64,000 nt of DNA from Pseudomonas paeninsulae (GTDB lineage Bacteria; Pseudomonadota; Gammaproteobacteria; Pseudomonadales; Pseudomonadaceae). A program made the position numbers and the translations under genes. Below, in pieces: positions 27,818 through 37,947 of the stretch (its first letter is position 1; each line of letters opens with the position of its first letter). Under the pieces are notes generated by a model. That model did no database searches. It was not told the origin of the DNA and saw only the letters and a program-made list of their open reading frames with translations. The stretch covers positions 3,026,501-3,090,500 of the forward strand of contig NZ_CP141799.1 in NCBI RefSeq assembly GCF_035621475.1. The letters are read 5' to 3'.

Positions 27818-29047
27818 CTACTTCAGCAGTTTGCTGTCGAGCACCTTGGAGGCCCCGCCCATCACGTTCTCGCTGATCTCGATAAAGTCCTTGGTGCTGG
27901 CCTTGTCCAGGCGCATCAAGCCGCGGGTCACGTCGTCCAGCGAGCGTGGCTCAGTACTGCCCTTGGTCTTCTGACGAATCTCCCGATCCAGCTCCTGCAG
28001 CAACAGTACCGCGCGCGCAGTCACTGGACCGCTGGCACTCTTGCCACGCAGGCTCTTCACCGGCTCGCTCCAGTCAACCAGCTGCTCGCGGACTTTCTGG
28101 TAGCGTTCTTCGCTCAAGCCACCCGCGCGGCGAACCAATTCAATGGCGTAATACTCGGCCAGCCCCTCGGTGATCCAGTCGCTACGGTCGCGCGACTGGA
28201 TGCGGCTGAATACATGCACCAGCTCGTGCACCAGTGCGCTGGTACCGTTCTCGCTGACCAGCGGACGATCAGCATGCATGTAATAGGAATTAGGTGCCGA
28301 CAGGCCGCCACGCCACATCGGGTCGCCAGCACCAACGATTAGCAGCTTGGCCGGGTCACGCGGGAACACCGCCTGGGCCTCCTTCCAGACGAAGGTCAAC
28401 AGGGTGAGAATATCCATGCGGCGCATGCCCTCGCCAACCGGCGCGGCGATGGTCACGTCGGTCTCGCCAAGCTGGGCGCGGCGTGTCCCTATCTTGCCGG
28501 CGACGATCCAGCCGGTCGGGCGATCGAACTTGCGCTGCGGGTTGTCGATGCGGAATTTGTCCTTGCCGATTTTCGGCCAACCGGTCTCGACGCCGCGCCA
28601 GCCCTTGGGTAGCTCGAACTGCAGGCGCGCGACCAGCTCGGTCTTGTTCTGCTGACGCAACCGGGCGCTGGGCACCAGGTTGTCGCCGCGTAGCAAGGCC
28701 CAGTCTTCGGTCATGCGCGCATCGAAACGGCCATCTCCCCGCGGCTGACTGATCCGCACGCGGTAGGTCAGCTTCGCCACGCCTTTACCTGGCTGCCAGA
28801 CCCCACGTTCTGGGCTTTCCTGGCTCCACTCGCCGTCGCCACTGAAATCGCTGTAGTTATCCTCATCACCCAGATTGAACGTCAGACTGCGTACTCGCTC
28901 GCCGTCCTCCAGGGTCAGGCTGACTTCGGCCTGATCGCTCTCGGGCAGAAAACGCACGTGGTAATCCAGGTCGACCTTCTGCGCCGCCCAGAGCGGTGTG
29001 CACAGGCTCAGCAGTAAGGCGGACAACAAGCTACGGCGAATCATCAT
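27818..29047 (-). CDS. Exported M1-like (gluzincin) metallopeptidase-family protein
   Basis: The 409-residue protein has a signal peptide (MMIRRSLLSALLLSLCTPLWAAQ) and an N-terminal beta-rich region. The zinc site is HELVH, with the third ligand in WITEGLAEYYA about 20 residues on, the gluzincin spacing. No GAMEN motif is visible, so true aminopeptidase activity is uncertain. ATG 29047 is favoured because AAGGA lies 10 nt upstream; ATG 29056 would sit only 2 nt from it. It is probably periplasmic. Confidence 0.75.
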   Translation of the reverse strand: MMIRRSLLSALLLSLCTPLWAAQKVDLDYHVRFLPESDQAEVSLTLEDGERVRSLTFNLGDEDNYSDFSGDGEWSQESPERGVWQPGKGVAKLTYRVRISQPRGDGRFDARMTEDWALLRGDNLVPSARLRQQNKTELVARLQFELPKGWRGVETGWPKIGKDKFRIDNPQRKFDRPTGWIVAGKIGTRRAQLGETDVTIAAPVGEGMRRMDILTLLTFVWKEAQAVFPRDPAKLLIVGAGDPMWRGGLSAPNSYYMHADRPLVSENGTSALVHELVHVFSRIQSRDRSDWITEGLAEYYAIELVRRAGGLSEERYQKVREQLVDWSEPVKSLRGKSASGPVTARAVLLLQELDREIRQKTKGSTEPRSLDDVTRGLMRLDKASTKDFIEISENVMGGASKVLDSKLLK

Positions 29048-29153
29048 GATGGGCATTTCCTTGCGGGACGGGTCAGTGCATTGGGTAGACCGGCTATGAG
29101 CCGTGCAATTCAATGCAAGCTGATCGTTATAGCTGGTTAATGCGCGCCCTGCC

Positions 29154-29603
29154 TCAGCCGGCGCGGAAAATCAGGTGTTCTTCCCAATCGTCGTCGGCCA
29201 CGCTGTTTTCGCTGAGCATGCGCCCGGACTGGGAAATTCGCTGCTGGTGCACCTGCTCCGGATCGCCGCAGACCAGGTGATGCCACAACAGCAGATCCTT
29301 GCCTTCGCTGACCAGGCGATAGGCGCAGGTTGGCGGCAGCCACTGGAACTGGTCGGCCTGGGCCGGGGTGAGCTGGATGCAATCGGGCACGGTCTTTCGG
29401 CGATTGCTGTAGTCCGTGCAGCGGCAGGTCTTAAGGTCGAGCAGCGTGCAGGCGATACGCGTGTAATAGACGCTGCCGTCTTCGTCATCCTCGAGTTTTT
29501 GCAGGCAGCACAGGCCGCAGCCATCGCACAGCGATTCCCACTCGTCTTGATCGAGTTGCTCGAGGGTTTTGCGTTTCCAGAAGGGTTCGACTTTGGCGGC
29601 CAT
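29154..29603 (-). CDS. ycgN: YcgN-family cysteine-cluster protein (UPF0260)
   Basis: The 149-residue protein has the family cysteine clusters [12 protein letters not shown] and [14 protein letters not shown]. These suggest zinc or iron-sulfur binding, which has not been assigned firmly. It lies downstream of rnd, ycgL and the dehydrogenase on the same strand, an arrangement found in many pseudomonads. Confidence 0.9.
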   Translation of the reverse strand: MAAKVEPFWKRKTLEQLDQDEWESLCDGCGLCCLQKLEDDEDGSVYYTRIACTLLDLKTCRCTDYSNRRKTVPDCIQLTPAQADQFQWLPPTCAYRLVSEGKDLLLWHHLVCGDPEQVHQQRISQSGRMLSENSVADDDWEEHLIFRAG

Positions 29604-29748
29604 GGCGAGGGTACGGTGTCTGGCGAAAAGGCCGGCAGTCTAGCGCGCGCCTCGCAAGTGGCCAAGGCCGGCGGGCCGAATGGCAGCGCGCGGGCGGCTA
29701 CAACTCACCCGCCAACACTCTCGTTGATCCTTTGTCCATGCGTGCAAC

Positions 29749-30690
29749 TCAATAACCGCGGGCAAAATCCACGGCGCCGTGCAGTTGGCTGCCGACTTGA
29801 TAACGCTGCAGATTGTCGACGAACAACTGCACCAGCAGCCGAGGCTCGGTGGGTGCAGAGCTGTGCCCGGTGAGCAACAGGCGCGGCGCGGTCCAGAATG
29901 GATGCCCAGCGGGCAGCGGCTCCTGGCGGCAGACGTCGATAACCGCGCCGGCCAATTGGCCCTGCTGCAGCGCCGCGACCAGGTCGGCATCGACCACCGC
30001 CACCCCGCGCCCGGCGTTGATCAGCAGCGCGTCGGGTTTGAGCCGGGCGAACAGCGCAGCGTCGTAGAGATCACGGGTGGCCGGGGTGTCCGGCAACAGG
30101 TTGATCAGGTAATCGGCCTGGCTGGCCAGGCGTGGCAACTGATCGAGTCCGGCTACTTCGTGAAAAGGCGCGAGGGCGCGCGCGCGACTGGCCACGCCGT
30201 ACAACTCGATGCCGAATGGGGCGAGAAAGCGTGCCACGCTCTGGCCGATATCGCCGCTGCCGACGATCAGCGCACGGCGTCCGGCCAGACTCTGCGGCAG
30301 GCGGTCGTCCCAATGCTGCTCGACCTGGGCGGCCAGGCGGGCAAACAGCTGGCGCTCGTGGGCCAGCAGGTGACACAGCACGTACTCGGCCATCACCTGG
30401 CCAAAGATGCCGACCGCACGACTCAACTGATAATCGTGCGGCAGATCGGCGGCCAGCAACGGCGTGATGCCGGCCCAGGTCGATTGCAGCCACTGCGGCT
30501 GGTGCCCCTGGCGCAGCAAGGCGGCGAGCAGATCCGGCTGGCCGAGCCAGAGCGGACAACTGCCGGCCCACTGTGCCAACTCGAGCGGATCGGCGCTGCC
30601 GAACAGCTCAAGCTCGGGTGCCGCCTGGTGTAACAGGTCGGCATAGCGGGCATGTTCGGCTTCGCCGATCAATACGCGCATGCTCGTCAC
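29749..30690 (-). CDS. D-2-hydroxyacid dehydrogenase (GhrA-like)
   Basis: The 313-residue NAD(P)-dependent enzyme has a Rossmann motif ([15 protein letters not shown]), active-site Arg in [12 protein letters not shown], Glu in DVCRQEPL and His in LTGHSSAP. It probably reduces a 2-keto acid such as glyoxylate or hydroxypyruvate. GTG 30690 overlaps the ycgL stop by GTGA, indicating translational coupling; an internal ATG at 30681 is the alternative start. Confidence 0.88.
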   Translation of the reverse strand: MTSMRVLIGEAEHARYADLLHQAAPELELFGSADPLELAQWAGSCPLWLGQPDLLAALLRQGHQPQWLQSTWAGITPLLAADLPHDYQLSRAVGIFGQVMAEYVLCHLLAHERQLFARLAAQVEQHWDDRLPQSLAGRRALIVGSGDIGQSVARFLAPFGIELYGVASRARALAPFHEVAGLDQLPRLASQADYLINLLPDTPATRDLYDAALFARLKPDALLINAGRGVAVVDADLVAALQQGQLAGAVIDVCRQEPLPAGHPFWTAPRLLLTGHSSAPTEPRLLVQLFVDNLQRYQVGSQLHGAVDFARGY

Positions 30691-30980
30691 AGCGGGTCGT
30701 TGCGGCGCAGTAATTCGTCCGGCAGGTGCTCGATGTATTCATCTTCCGGTGGCGGCATCTGCAGGTGATAGCCCTGCTTCTCGAGGTTTTCCAGCACGGC
30801 GTGAATGTCCTCGCGAGCCAGCTTGCGCTCCGGCGTGAGCACCATGCTGAAGGCCAGGGTCGGCGGGCCGAACGCCGCCAGCAGGCTTTCCGGCACCCGC
30901 TCCAGCGCATCACTTTTCAGCACATAGAGGTACATCTCGTTCTTGCGCGGGCTTTTGTAGATTGAACAGATGCGTTTCAC
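30687..30980 (-). CDS. ycgL: YcgL-domain protein
   Basis: The 97-residue protein is a single YcgL domain (start [20 protein letters not shown], middle [14 protein letters not shown]). Biochemical function is unknown. It overlaps rnd upstream (ATGA) and the dehydrogenase downstream (GTGA), so all three are read as one coupled operon. Confidence 0.92.
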   Translation of the reverse strand: MKRICSIYKSPRKNEMYLYVLKSDALERVPESLLAAFGPPTLAFSMVLTPERKLAREDIHAVLENLEKQGYHLQMPPPEDEYIEHLPDELLRRNDPL

Positions 30981-32110
30981 GCGGATTCTCCTTCACTGGC
31001 CAGGCAATCGAGCAGTGCCTGGCCCATCAATTCACGACGCCAGCCGCGTAGCGTGTCCGGCAACTGGTAAGGGCCGTTGGGGTAGCCGGTTTTCAGCAGG
31101 GCTTCGAGGGTTTTCTTGCGTAGCATCAGCTCCGGGGCAATGTTCAGCCGTTCGCCTTCGCGCTGGCCGAGGGCGCGCAGCTTCTTCAACAAGGTCGCGG
31201 CTTCCAGCGGCAACGGCTCGGGCAACGCCTCGGGCCAATCGGCCGGCGGCGTGGCAGCGGCGTGCTTGATCAGCTGGAGCAGGAACTCGCCGTCCTGACG
31301 CACGGTTTTCGGGTGCATGTCTTCGATCCGCGCCAGCGCCACCAGATTGTCCGGCTGGGTGCGGGCCAACGGCCACAGCGAATGCTCGCGGATAATGCGG
31401 TTGCGCGGCTGATTGCGTGCCCGCGCCTCGCGCTCGCGCCAGGTGCAGAGCTCGCGCAGCACTGCCAGCTGCGCGCGGGACAGTTTCCAGGCCAGCTTGG
31501 CCTCGCGGTAGACAACTTCCGGGGCGACTTCACGGCCCAGGTTGGCCACCAGTTCGGCACCGTCCTCCAAGACCCAGGCCTTTTTCTCGGCCGAAAGCTG
31601 TTGCTGCAACTGGGTATAGACCTCGGCCAGGTGCAGCACGTCCTCGGCGGCGTAGCTGATCTGAGTCTCGGTGAGCGGGCGCTGCAGCCAGTCCGAGCGA
31701 GTTTCGCCCTTAGGCAACTCGATGTTCAGCACCGCCAGCACCAGGCGCGAATAGCCCATGGAGAAGCCAAGATTGAGATAGGCGGCGGCCAGCTGGGTGT
31801 CGAACAAGGCCACTGGCAGGCTACCGGTCAGGCGCAGGAAGACTTCCAGATCCTCGCTGCAGGCATGCAGCACCTTGACCACGGCCGGGTCTTGCAGCAA
31901 TGCGCTGAACGGCGCCCAGTCGTCGATCAGCAGCGGATCGATCAGGTAGGCGTGCTCACCTTCGCTGACCTGCAGCAAGCCGGCGATCGGGTAAAAGGTG
32001 TCGACCCGCATAAATTCGGTGTCGACCGCCACGAATGGCAAGCTGCGCCAGCTGGCGCAGTGCTGCGCCAGGCTGGCGTTGTCACGAATCCAGTGAATAT
32101 CAATAGCCAC
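30977..32110 (-). CDS. rnd: Ribonuclease D
   Basis: The 377-residue 3'-5' exoribonuclease trims tRNA precursors. DEDD motifs are visible: [13 protein letters not shown], then [13 protein letters not shown], then [14 protein letters not shown]. An HRDC domain follows (about 210-290). GTG 32110 is chosen because GGGAG lies 6 nt upstream; the frame continues to 32218 without homology. Confidence 0.95.
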   Translation of the reverse strand: MAIDIHWIRDNASLAQHCASWRSLPFVAVDTEFMRVDTFYPIAGLLQVSEGEHAYLIDPLLIDDWAPFSALLQDPAVVKVLHACSEDLEVFLRLTGSLPVALFDTQLAAAYLNLGFSMGYSRLVLAVLNIELPKGETRSDWLQRPLTETQISYAAEDVLHLAEVYTQLQQQLSAEKKAWVLEDGAELVANLGREVAPEVVYREAKLAWKLSRAQLAVLRELCTWREREARARNQPRNRIIREHSLWPLARTQPDNLVALARIEDMHPKTVRQDGEFLLQLIKHAAATPPADWPEALPEPLPLEAATLLKKLRALGQREGERLNIAPELMLRKKTLEALLKTGYPNGPYQLPDTLRGWRRELMGQALLDCLASEGESA

Positions 32111-32180
32111 GCGGCTCTCCCATGAAGAATGCCGCGCAGTATATATCGCCCCGGCCCTTTGCCGGGTATTGCGTCCCGGA

Positions 32181-32924
32181 TCAGAAGTCCTGAGCGGTCG
32201 GGCGCAGCACCACTTCATTGATTTCTACCTCGGCCGGTTGCTCGATGGCGTAGGCAATGGCGCGAGCTACCGAGTCAGACGGGATGGCCATCTGATAGAA
32301 GTCCTTGACCGCCTTGCTCGACGCTTCGTCGGAGCTGCCGTGCTTGAGTTCCGAGTCCACCGCACCGGGGGAGATGATGGTGGTGCGGATCGTGGCGCCC
32401 ACTTCCATGCGCAGGCCTTCGGTGATCGCCCGCACGGCATATTTGGTGCCGCTGTACACGGTGCCGCCCGGGGCAAACACCTTGATCCCCGCCACCGAAG
32501 AGATATTGATGATGTGCCCGCTCTCCTGCTTCTGCATGTGCGGCAAGGCAGCGGCGATGCCGTAGAGCACGCCCTTGATGTTGATGTCGATCATCCGCTC
32601 CCACTCGTCGGTACGCCCCTGGGCCATCGGCGCGATAGCCATCAACCCGGCGTTGTTGACCAGCACATCGATGCGGCCAAAGGTGTCGACCGCACCCTGA
32701 ACCAGTGCATTGACATCACTTGCCACGGTGACATCGGTAGCAAAAGCAACAGCCTTGCCGCCCGCTGCGGTGATCTCGTTGACAATCCTGTCGAGGTTTT
32801 CCTGACGCCGCGCACCCAGCACCACCGAGGCGCCAAGGGCTGCCAGGTGACGGGCGGTGGTTTCGCCAAGGCCGCTGCTGGCCCCGGTAATCACAATTAC
32901 TTTGTCGATAATATTGTTGCTCAT
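32181..32924 (-). CDS. Short-chain dehydrogenase/reductase
   Basis: The 247-residue classical SDR has the cofactor motif TGASSGLG at residues 14-21, NNAG, ISSVAG with the catalytic Ser, and YSGTK with the catalytic Tyr-Lys. The substrate is unknown. ATG 32924 follows AGAGG. It is divergent from a LysR regulator (153 bp between starts), the usual layout for regulator and target. Confidence 0.9.
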   Translation of the reverse strand: MSNNIIDKVIVITGASSGLGETTARHLAALGASVVLGARRQENLDRIVNEITAAGGKAVAFATDVTVASDVNALVQGAVDTFGRIDVLVNNAGLMAIAPMAQGRTDEWERMIDINIKGVLYGIAAALPHMQKQESGHIINISSVAGIKVFAPGGTVYSGTKYAVRAITEGLRMEVGATIRTTIISPGAVDSELKHGSSDEASSKAVKDFYQMAIPSDSVARAIAYAIEQPAEVEINEVVLRPTAQDF

Positions 32925-33077
32925 GGAGTTTCCTCTCTGGCGTTTGCACAAGAACGAACATGGCCAAAGTATGCATGGCGCTGGTAATCCGGTTAATGGA
33001 ATAGTCAGGATTTTGTAATTCCATATAATGGAATAACTGATCCGACACTTCTCCACTCACCCAACAAGGCTCATCGC

Positions 33078-33992
33078 GTGCTCAACCGAATGGAAATGCT
33101 GCGTATCTTCACCGTCGCCGCGCACACCAACAGCTTCCGCGAAGCCGCCAGCCGCCTCGGGGTCTCTCCGCAAAGTGTGACGCGGGCGATCAAGGAGCTG
33201 GAGGAACTGTTCGGCGAACTGCTGTTTCACCGCAGCACCCGCCAGGTGCAGATCACCGCGTTCGGCGCCCAATTGGCCGAGCAGGCGCAGCAAACCCTGA
33301 GCAGTTTTGATCAACTGTTCCAACGCAATGCTCAGCAACCGGTCAACGACCTGGCGGGGCGAGTACGCATCACCGCCCCGCAGGCCGTGGGGCGGCGTTT
33401 CGTCATGCCGGTGCTGGGCGAATTGATGAACGAATACCCGCAGATCGACTTCGACCTGCGCCTGTCGGACGCGATGACCGATGCCGTGGATGCCCAGATA
33501 GACATCGGCGTGCGCATCGGTTTTATCCGCGACCGTCGCTACATTGCCCGCGCTGTCGCACCTATCCCCATGTTCGTCGTCGCCAGCCCGGAACTGCTGG
33601 CCAGCAGCGGCACCCCGACCAGCATCGACGCCCTGCACGAACTGCCCACCAGCGCCCTGGTCGACCGTAGCAGCGGCCGGCCCTGGCCCTGGTATTTCGC
33701 TGGCGACCGCCACTTGCAACCGGCCAAGCCGAGCTTCACCACCGACGATCAGGAGGTCGAGCTGGACGCCGTACTGGCCGGGCTGGCGATCGGCCAATTG
33801 CCCAGTTATCTGGTGCTGCCGGCACTGCGTAGCGGCGCCTTGCTCAGCCTGCTCGACGAACACCAACCGCCGCCCTGGGAGCTGTTCATCTACCGCCCGC
33901 AGAGTGGCCCGGTAGCCGCGCGCGTGCGCCTGGTCTACGACCGTCTGAACGAGCGCCTGGGCGATCCGTCCCTGGTGCCCAGCACGCCCTGA
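33078..33992 (+). CDS. LysR-family regulator, divergent from the SDR gene
   Basis: The 304-residue protein starts at GTG 33078. The winged HTH is clear (MLRIFTVAAHTNSFREAASRL, then VSPQSVTRAIKELEELFGELL), followed by a LysR substrate domain. It probably controls the SDR gene and itself through the shared 153-bp region. No inducer is suggested by the context. Confidence 0.9.
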   Translation: MLNRMEMLRIFTVAAHTNSFREAASRLGVSPQSVTRAIKELEELFGELLFHRSTRQVQITAFGAQLAEQAQQTLSSFDQLFQRNAQQPVNDLAGRVRITAPQAVGRRFVMPVLGELMNEYPQIDFDLRLSDAMTDAVDAQIDIGVRIGFIRDRRYIARAVAPIPMFVVASPELLASSGTPTSIDALHELPTSALVDRSSGRPWPWYFAGDRHLQPAKPSFTTDDQEVELDAVLAGLAIGQLPSYLVLPALRSGALLSLLDEHQPPPWELFIYRPQSGPVAARVRLVYDRLNERLGDPSLVPSTP

Positions 33993-34074
33993 GCGCCAGC
34001 CAATCTCGCATCGCCGCCTAATTACTGTGTAATCTGGCCGCCGCTCGCACGCTTCGGCACAAGGAATAAGCGCA

Positions 34075-35136
34075 ATGAAGAAACTGCTTGGCCTACTCGT
34101 CCTGTTGATTGCCGCCATGGCGATCTATCTGGCCGTCACCCCCAGCCCCATCGACCCACTGGCCTGGGAAGCGCCGCCCGCCCTCGCCATGATCGGCGTG
34201 CTGGAACCCAACGACACCCTGATGAAGGCCGAACTGCTTGGTCGTGGTCAGCTGCACGGCCCGGAAGACACCGCGGTGGATGCCCAGGGCCGGGTCTACG
34301 CTGGCCTGCATGACGGGCGAATCGTGCGCATCGAGGCCGACGGCAGCGTCGCGACCTTTGTCGACACCCGGGGCCGCCCGCTGGGTATGGACTTCGACGC
34401 CACCGGCAACCTGATCGTCGCCGACGCCTACAAGGGCCTGCTGTCCATCGACCCACAAGGGCAGATCAAGGTACTGACAACCGAAGCAGAAGGCGTGCCG
34501 TTCAAGTTCACCGACGATCTGGACATCGCCAGCAACGGCACCATCTATTTCAGCGACGCCTCCTCGCGCTTCGAGCAGCCGGATTATTTGCTCGACCTGC
34601 TCGAAGCCCGCCCCCATGGCCGCCTGCTCAGCTACAACCCACACAGCGGCGAGACCCGCGTACTGCTCAACGACCTATACTTCGCCAACGGCGTGGCGTT
34701 GTCGGCCAACGAGGACTTCGTGCTGGTCAACGAAACCTACCGTTATCGCATCACCCGCTACTGGCTCAAGGGCGAGCAAGCCGGTACTCACGATGTGTTC
34801 ATCGACAACCTGCCGGGTCTGCCGGACAACCTGCAAGGCGACCGCGCTGGCACCTTCTGGGTCGCCCTGCCGACGCCGCGCAAGGCCGATGCCGACTTCC
34901 TCCATCGCCACCCCTGGCTGAAAACGCAGCTGGCCAAGCTGCCGCGCGCGCTCTGGCCGAAGGCGATTCCCTACGGCTTAGCCATCGCCATCAACGAGCA
35001 AGGCGAAATCATCCGCAGCCTGCACGACACCAGCGGCTCGCACCTGCGCATGGTCACCTCGGTCAAGCCGGTGGGTGATTACCTGTACTTCGGCAGCCTG
35101 GATAACGACAGGATTGGCAGACTGAAGATTCGTTGA
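34075..35136 (+). CDS. SMP-30/strictosidine-synthase-like beta-propeller
   Basis: The 353-residue protein has an N-terminal membrane anchor or signal (LLGLLVLLIAAMAIYLAVT) and then propeller repeats (GPEDTAVDAQGRVYAGLHDGR, PLGMDFDATGNLIVADAYKG, YFANGVALSANEDFVLV). The family includes lactonases and esterases that need a divalent metal. The C-terminal half matches the strictosidine-synthase domain (LPDNLQGDRAGTFWVAL). Substrate unknown. Confidence 0.87.
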   Translation: MKKLLGLLVLLIAAMAIYLAVTPSPIDPLAWEAPPALAMIGVLEPNDTLMKAELLGRGQLHGPEDTAVDAQGRVYAGLHDGRIVRIEADGSVATFVDTRGRPLGMDFDATGNLIVADAYKGLLSIDPQGQIKVLTTEAEGVPFKFTDDLDIASNGTIYFSDASSRFEQPDYLLDLLEARPHGRLLSYNPHSGETRVLLNDLYFANGVALSANEDFVLVNETYRYRITRYWLKGEQAGTHDVFIDNLPGLPDNLQGDRAGTFWVALPTPRKADADFLHRHPWLKTQLAKLPRALWPKAIPYGLAIAINEQGEIIRSLHDTSGSHLRMVTSVKPVGDYLYFGSLDNDRIGRLKIR

Positions 35137-35221
35137 AGCAAAACGCCGCGCGCCATCAATCGCAGTGATGGGTGATCACCCATTCGCTGCTACGAGCTGC
35201 ATATGCAGGAGCAACCCGACC

Positions 35222-35373
35222 GTAGGATGGGGGGGGCGCGCAGGCTGAGCGCAGCGATACCCATCCAGCGGGATATGCCTGTACCTGGTGCCATGGCCAA
35301 TATCGCTGATGGGTTACGGCGTGTTTGCGCTTGTGGCAACAGGCCAATTTGCGGGCGCCTAACCCATCCTACG
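35222..35373. repeat. GTAGGATGG-type dispersed repeat, long form
   Basis: It begins GTAGGATGGGGGGGGCGCG, contains GAGCGCAGCGATACCCATCC, a central GATGGGTTACGGCGTG and ends CTAACCCATCCTACG. The ends are inverted copies, so the whole element is a large imperfect palindrome. It lies between convergent genes. Confidence 0.65.
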
Positions 35374-35428
35374 ACTCGCAGCCCAGTGAATAGTGCTACA
35401 GCCGAACTGCACTGAAAGTCGGAGGGAT

Positions 35429-36112
35429 TCAGCCGATTTTTTCGGCCATCCAGATGGTGTGGCGGGCGCCCTTGTTGCCATGGGCGAATACCTGCACCTC
35501 TTCGACCTTGAAACCGGCTTTGCGCACCTTGTCGGCGAACTTGCTATCGGCACTGGCCGACCAGACCGCCAGCACACCCTTGGCGCGCAACGCCTGGTGG
35601 CAACGCTGCAACCCTTGTGCGGAATACAACCAGCTGTTGCGCTTCTGGGTCAGGCCCTCGGGGCCGTTGTCGACATCCAGCATGATGGCGTCATAACGCT
35701 TGTCCGCCGGTTTCAGGCAATTGGCCACGTCATCCTGCACCACCCGCGTGCGCGGATCGAGCAGCGGGTAGCCGGCCTTGGCGCCCAGCGGGCCGCGGTT
35801 CCACTCGACCACCCCTGGCACCAACTCGGCGACTTCCACTTCGGCGGTCTTGCCCAGGTTCTGCAGCGCCGCCGCCAGGGTGAAGCCCATGCCCAGACCA
35901 CCGATCAATACCCGCGAATCCGGGCGCCCGGCGACTTTTTTGCAGGGGATCGCCGCCAGGGCATCTTCGGAGCCGTGCATGCGCGTGTTCATCAGTTGAC
36001 CGCCATCGCCACCGGCGATCTTGATCACGAAATCCTCGCCATACTCGAACAGGCAGAGCGCACCCGAGCCATCGGGAATCTGGGCGGTATCGAGCAGTAC
36101 AAAGCGCTTCAT
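35429..36112 (-). CDS. Spermidine-synthase-like methyltransferase-fold protein
   Basis: The 227-residue protein has the SAM-binding fold (VLIGGLGMGFTLAAAL, VEVAELVPGVVEWNR, YDAIMLDVDNGPEGL) of the spermine/spermidine synthase group. It lacks the N-terminal domain of true spermidine synthases. The aspartate of the DxDN segment is present. The reaction (aminopropyl or methyl transfer) cannot be decided. Confidence 0.8.
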   Translation of the reverse strand: MKRFVLLDTAQIPDGSGALCLFEYGEDFVIKIAGGDGGQLMNTRMHGSEDALAAIPCKKVAGRPDSRVLIGGLGMGFTLAAALQNLGKTAEVEVAELVPGVVEWNRGPLGAKAGYPLLDPRTRVVQDDVANCLKPADKRYDAIMLDVDNGPEGLTQKRNSWLYSAQGLQRCHQALRAKGVLAVWSASADSKFADKVRKAGFKVEEVQVFAHGNKGARHTIWMAEKIG

Positions 36113-36164
36113 GGTTGTCTCATGATTCTGTGGGTTTGCAAGGGGCTGAACGATACAGCAGCCC

Positions 36165-36881
36165 TCAAACCACCGTAAGCATGTGCCCGATAATCCCCAG
36201 CATAAATCCCAGCAAAGCTCCCAGGCCAGGAGCCCAATGCTTGTTCAGCTTGGCCTGGGGCGCGATGTCTTGAAACACCGAGTAAAGGATACCGCCTGCG
36301 GCGAACAGCATGATCGCCGCCACCCACTGCGGAAAACTCGCCAACCACAAATAACCCGATACGCCTGCCAGCGGCCCAAGCAGCGCCATGACGGTAAATG
36401 TCAGCACTATTTTTGCGCGGCTGTAGTCCGTCGAAGCGCGTAATTCCCGATAGGCATTGAAGCCTTCCGGCAAGTTCTGCAGCGCCATCAAACCGGCCAG
36501 CAAAACCGCGCCCCGGCCACCGAGTGCAAATGCAGCACCCAAGGCCAGAGACTCCGGAATAAAATCCGCCAGCATCGCGGACAACTGACTGCCCGAGGTT
36601 TTCAGTCGATACAGCAGAATATCCAGCCCCATGAACGCGGCGCCGCCGGCACAGAACCACAGGGCAACCAGCAAGGGGCTCAATTCGCCAATCGCTTGTG
36701 GCACCAAGACCAACGCCACCGCAGCCAGCAGCGCGCCACCGCCGAAAGCGACCACACCGTGCCTGAACTCGGTCTCCAACCAACGCGGTCGAATTCGTTC
36801 GACGCTAGCCAGCGCCGCCCCCACCGGCATGGCAATGCCAACCAGTAAGGTAAAAGCCACAACAGATAACAGCGGGGGCAC
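36165..36881 (-). CDS. ZIP-family metal transporter
   Basis: Start GTG 36881 behind GAGG gives 238 residues, typical for bacterial ZIPs; the frame opens as far as ATG 37019 but that site has no ribosome binding site. Seven to eight transmembrane helices are seen. Metal-site motifs are DFIPESLALGAAF in helix 4 and QNLPEGFNAY in helix 5, the H/E-rich ZIP signature in the variant with Glu. It probably imports Zn2+ or another divalent cation. It is divergent from the sulfurtransferase gene. Confidence 0.8.
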   Translation of the reverse strand: MPPLLSVVAFTLLVGIAMPVGAALASVERIRPRWLETEFRHGVVAFGGGALLAAVALVLVPQAIGELSPLLVALWFCAGGAAFMGLDILLYRLKTSGSQLSAMLADFIPESLALGAAFALGGRGAVLLAGLMALQNLPEGFNAYRELRASTDYSRAKIVLTFTVMALLGPLAGVSGYLWLASFPQWVAAIMLFAAGGILYSVFQDIAPQAKLNKHWAPGLGALLGFMLGIIGHMLTVV

Positions 36882-37074
36882 AGGCACCTCATCCAATCGA
36901 ACAAAAATAGGGCTGGAAGCCTTTAGCCCAGGCCGCCAGCTAAACATTCCGCGTGCATCCACGCTGGACAATATTAGGCCTATGGCAAGACTCGCGACTT
37001 GCCGCATCAGATTCTGCATAGTGCATGCTGCGGTTTATCATGCCTCGAACCTGCTATTACCTAGGACGCCCGCC

Positions 37075-37947
37075 ATGCCCATTGCCCAACTGCTCAGCAC
37101 CGATCAACTCCAGGCCCGCCTTGACCAACCCGAGTTGGTCATCCTCGACTGCCGCTTCGCCCTGGATGACCCGGCCTACGGTCAGCGCAGCTATGCCGAT
37201 GGGCATATCGCCGGCGCCCAGTTCGCCGATCTTGAGCGCGATCTGTCCGGGCCGATCCAAAAGGGTATCAGCGGCCGCCATCCGCTACCGGAGCCCGCAC
37301 AACTGCTGGCGCGCCTGCGTGCATGGGGCTTGCACGACAACAGCACGGTGGTGCTCTACGACGATGGCCCCGGCACCTTCGCCGCACGCGCCTGGTGGTT
37401 ACTGACCTGGCTGGGCAAGCGCGAGGGCGTCTACTTGCTCGACGGTGGTTTGCAGGCCTGGCGCGAGGCAGGTGGCGAACTGAGCCAAGTGCTGCCGCAG
37501 CCAGCACCCGGCGACTTCGACGGACACCCCGATAGCAGCCTGCTGGTCGACGCCAGCCAGCTGCAACAACGCCTCACCGATCCGCAGCTGACCCTGCTCG
37601 ACGCCCGCGCCCTGCCGCGGTTTCGTGGCGAGGTGGAGCCGCTCGACCCGGTTGCCGGACATATCCCCGGCGCCCGGTGCGCAGCCTTCACCGACAATCT
37701 GGACAGCACTGGGCACTTCCTGCCGGCGGCCCAACTGCGCCAGCGCTTCGCCGCGCAACTTGGCGAACGCCCGGCCAGCGAACTGGTGGCCTACTGCGGC
37801 TCCGGCGTCACCGCGTGCCACAACCTGTTCGCCCTGTGCCTCGCCGGCTACCCGCTGGCGCCACTGTATGCCGGCTCCTGGAGCGAGTGGATTACCGACC
37901 CGAGCCGCCCTGTGGCGGTGGGCGACGAGCAAACACGCAATCGTTAA
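37075..37947 (+). CDS. Two-domain rhodanese sulfurtransferase
   Basis: Start ATG 37075 gives 290 residues: an inactive N-terminal rhodanese domain (DCRFALDDPAYGQ, DGHIAGA) and an active C-terminal one with Cys241 in YCGSGVTACHN. The CGSGVTA loop resembles the 3-mercaptopyruvate type. It moves sulfane sulfur to an acceptor. A much longer upstream frame from 36631 overlaps the ZIP gene and is rejected. Confidence 0.9.
   Translation: MPIAQLLSTDQLQARLDQPELVILDCRFALDDPAYGQRSYADGHIAGAQFADLERDLSGPIQKGISGRHPLPEPAQLLARLRAWGLHDNSTVVLYDDGPGTFAARAWWLLTWLGKREGVYLLDGGLQAWREAGGELSQVLPQPAPGDFDGHPDSSLLVDASQLQQRLTDPQLTLLDARALPRFRGEVEPLDPVAGHIPGARCAAFTDNLDSTGHFLPAAQLRQRFAAQLGERPASELVAYCGSGVTACHNLFALCLAGYPLAPLYAGSWSEWITDPSRPVAVGDEQTRNR

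Noticed and set aside
35222..35373. Insertion sequence between convergent genes
   Set aside because: It has inverted ends but no transposase; it matches other short dispersed repeats in the window.
36631..37074. N-terminal extension of the rhodanese gene
   Set aside because: It would overlap the divergent ZIP gene and lacks similarity; ATG 37075 begins the conserved domain.
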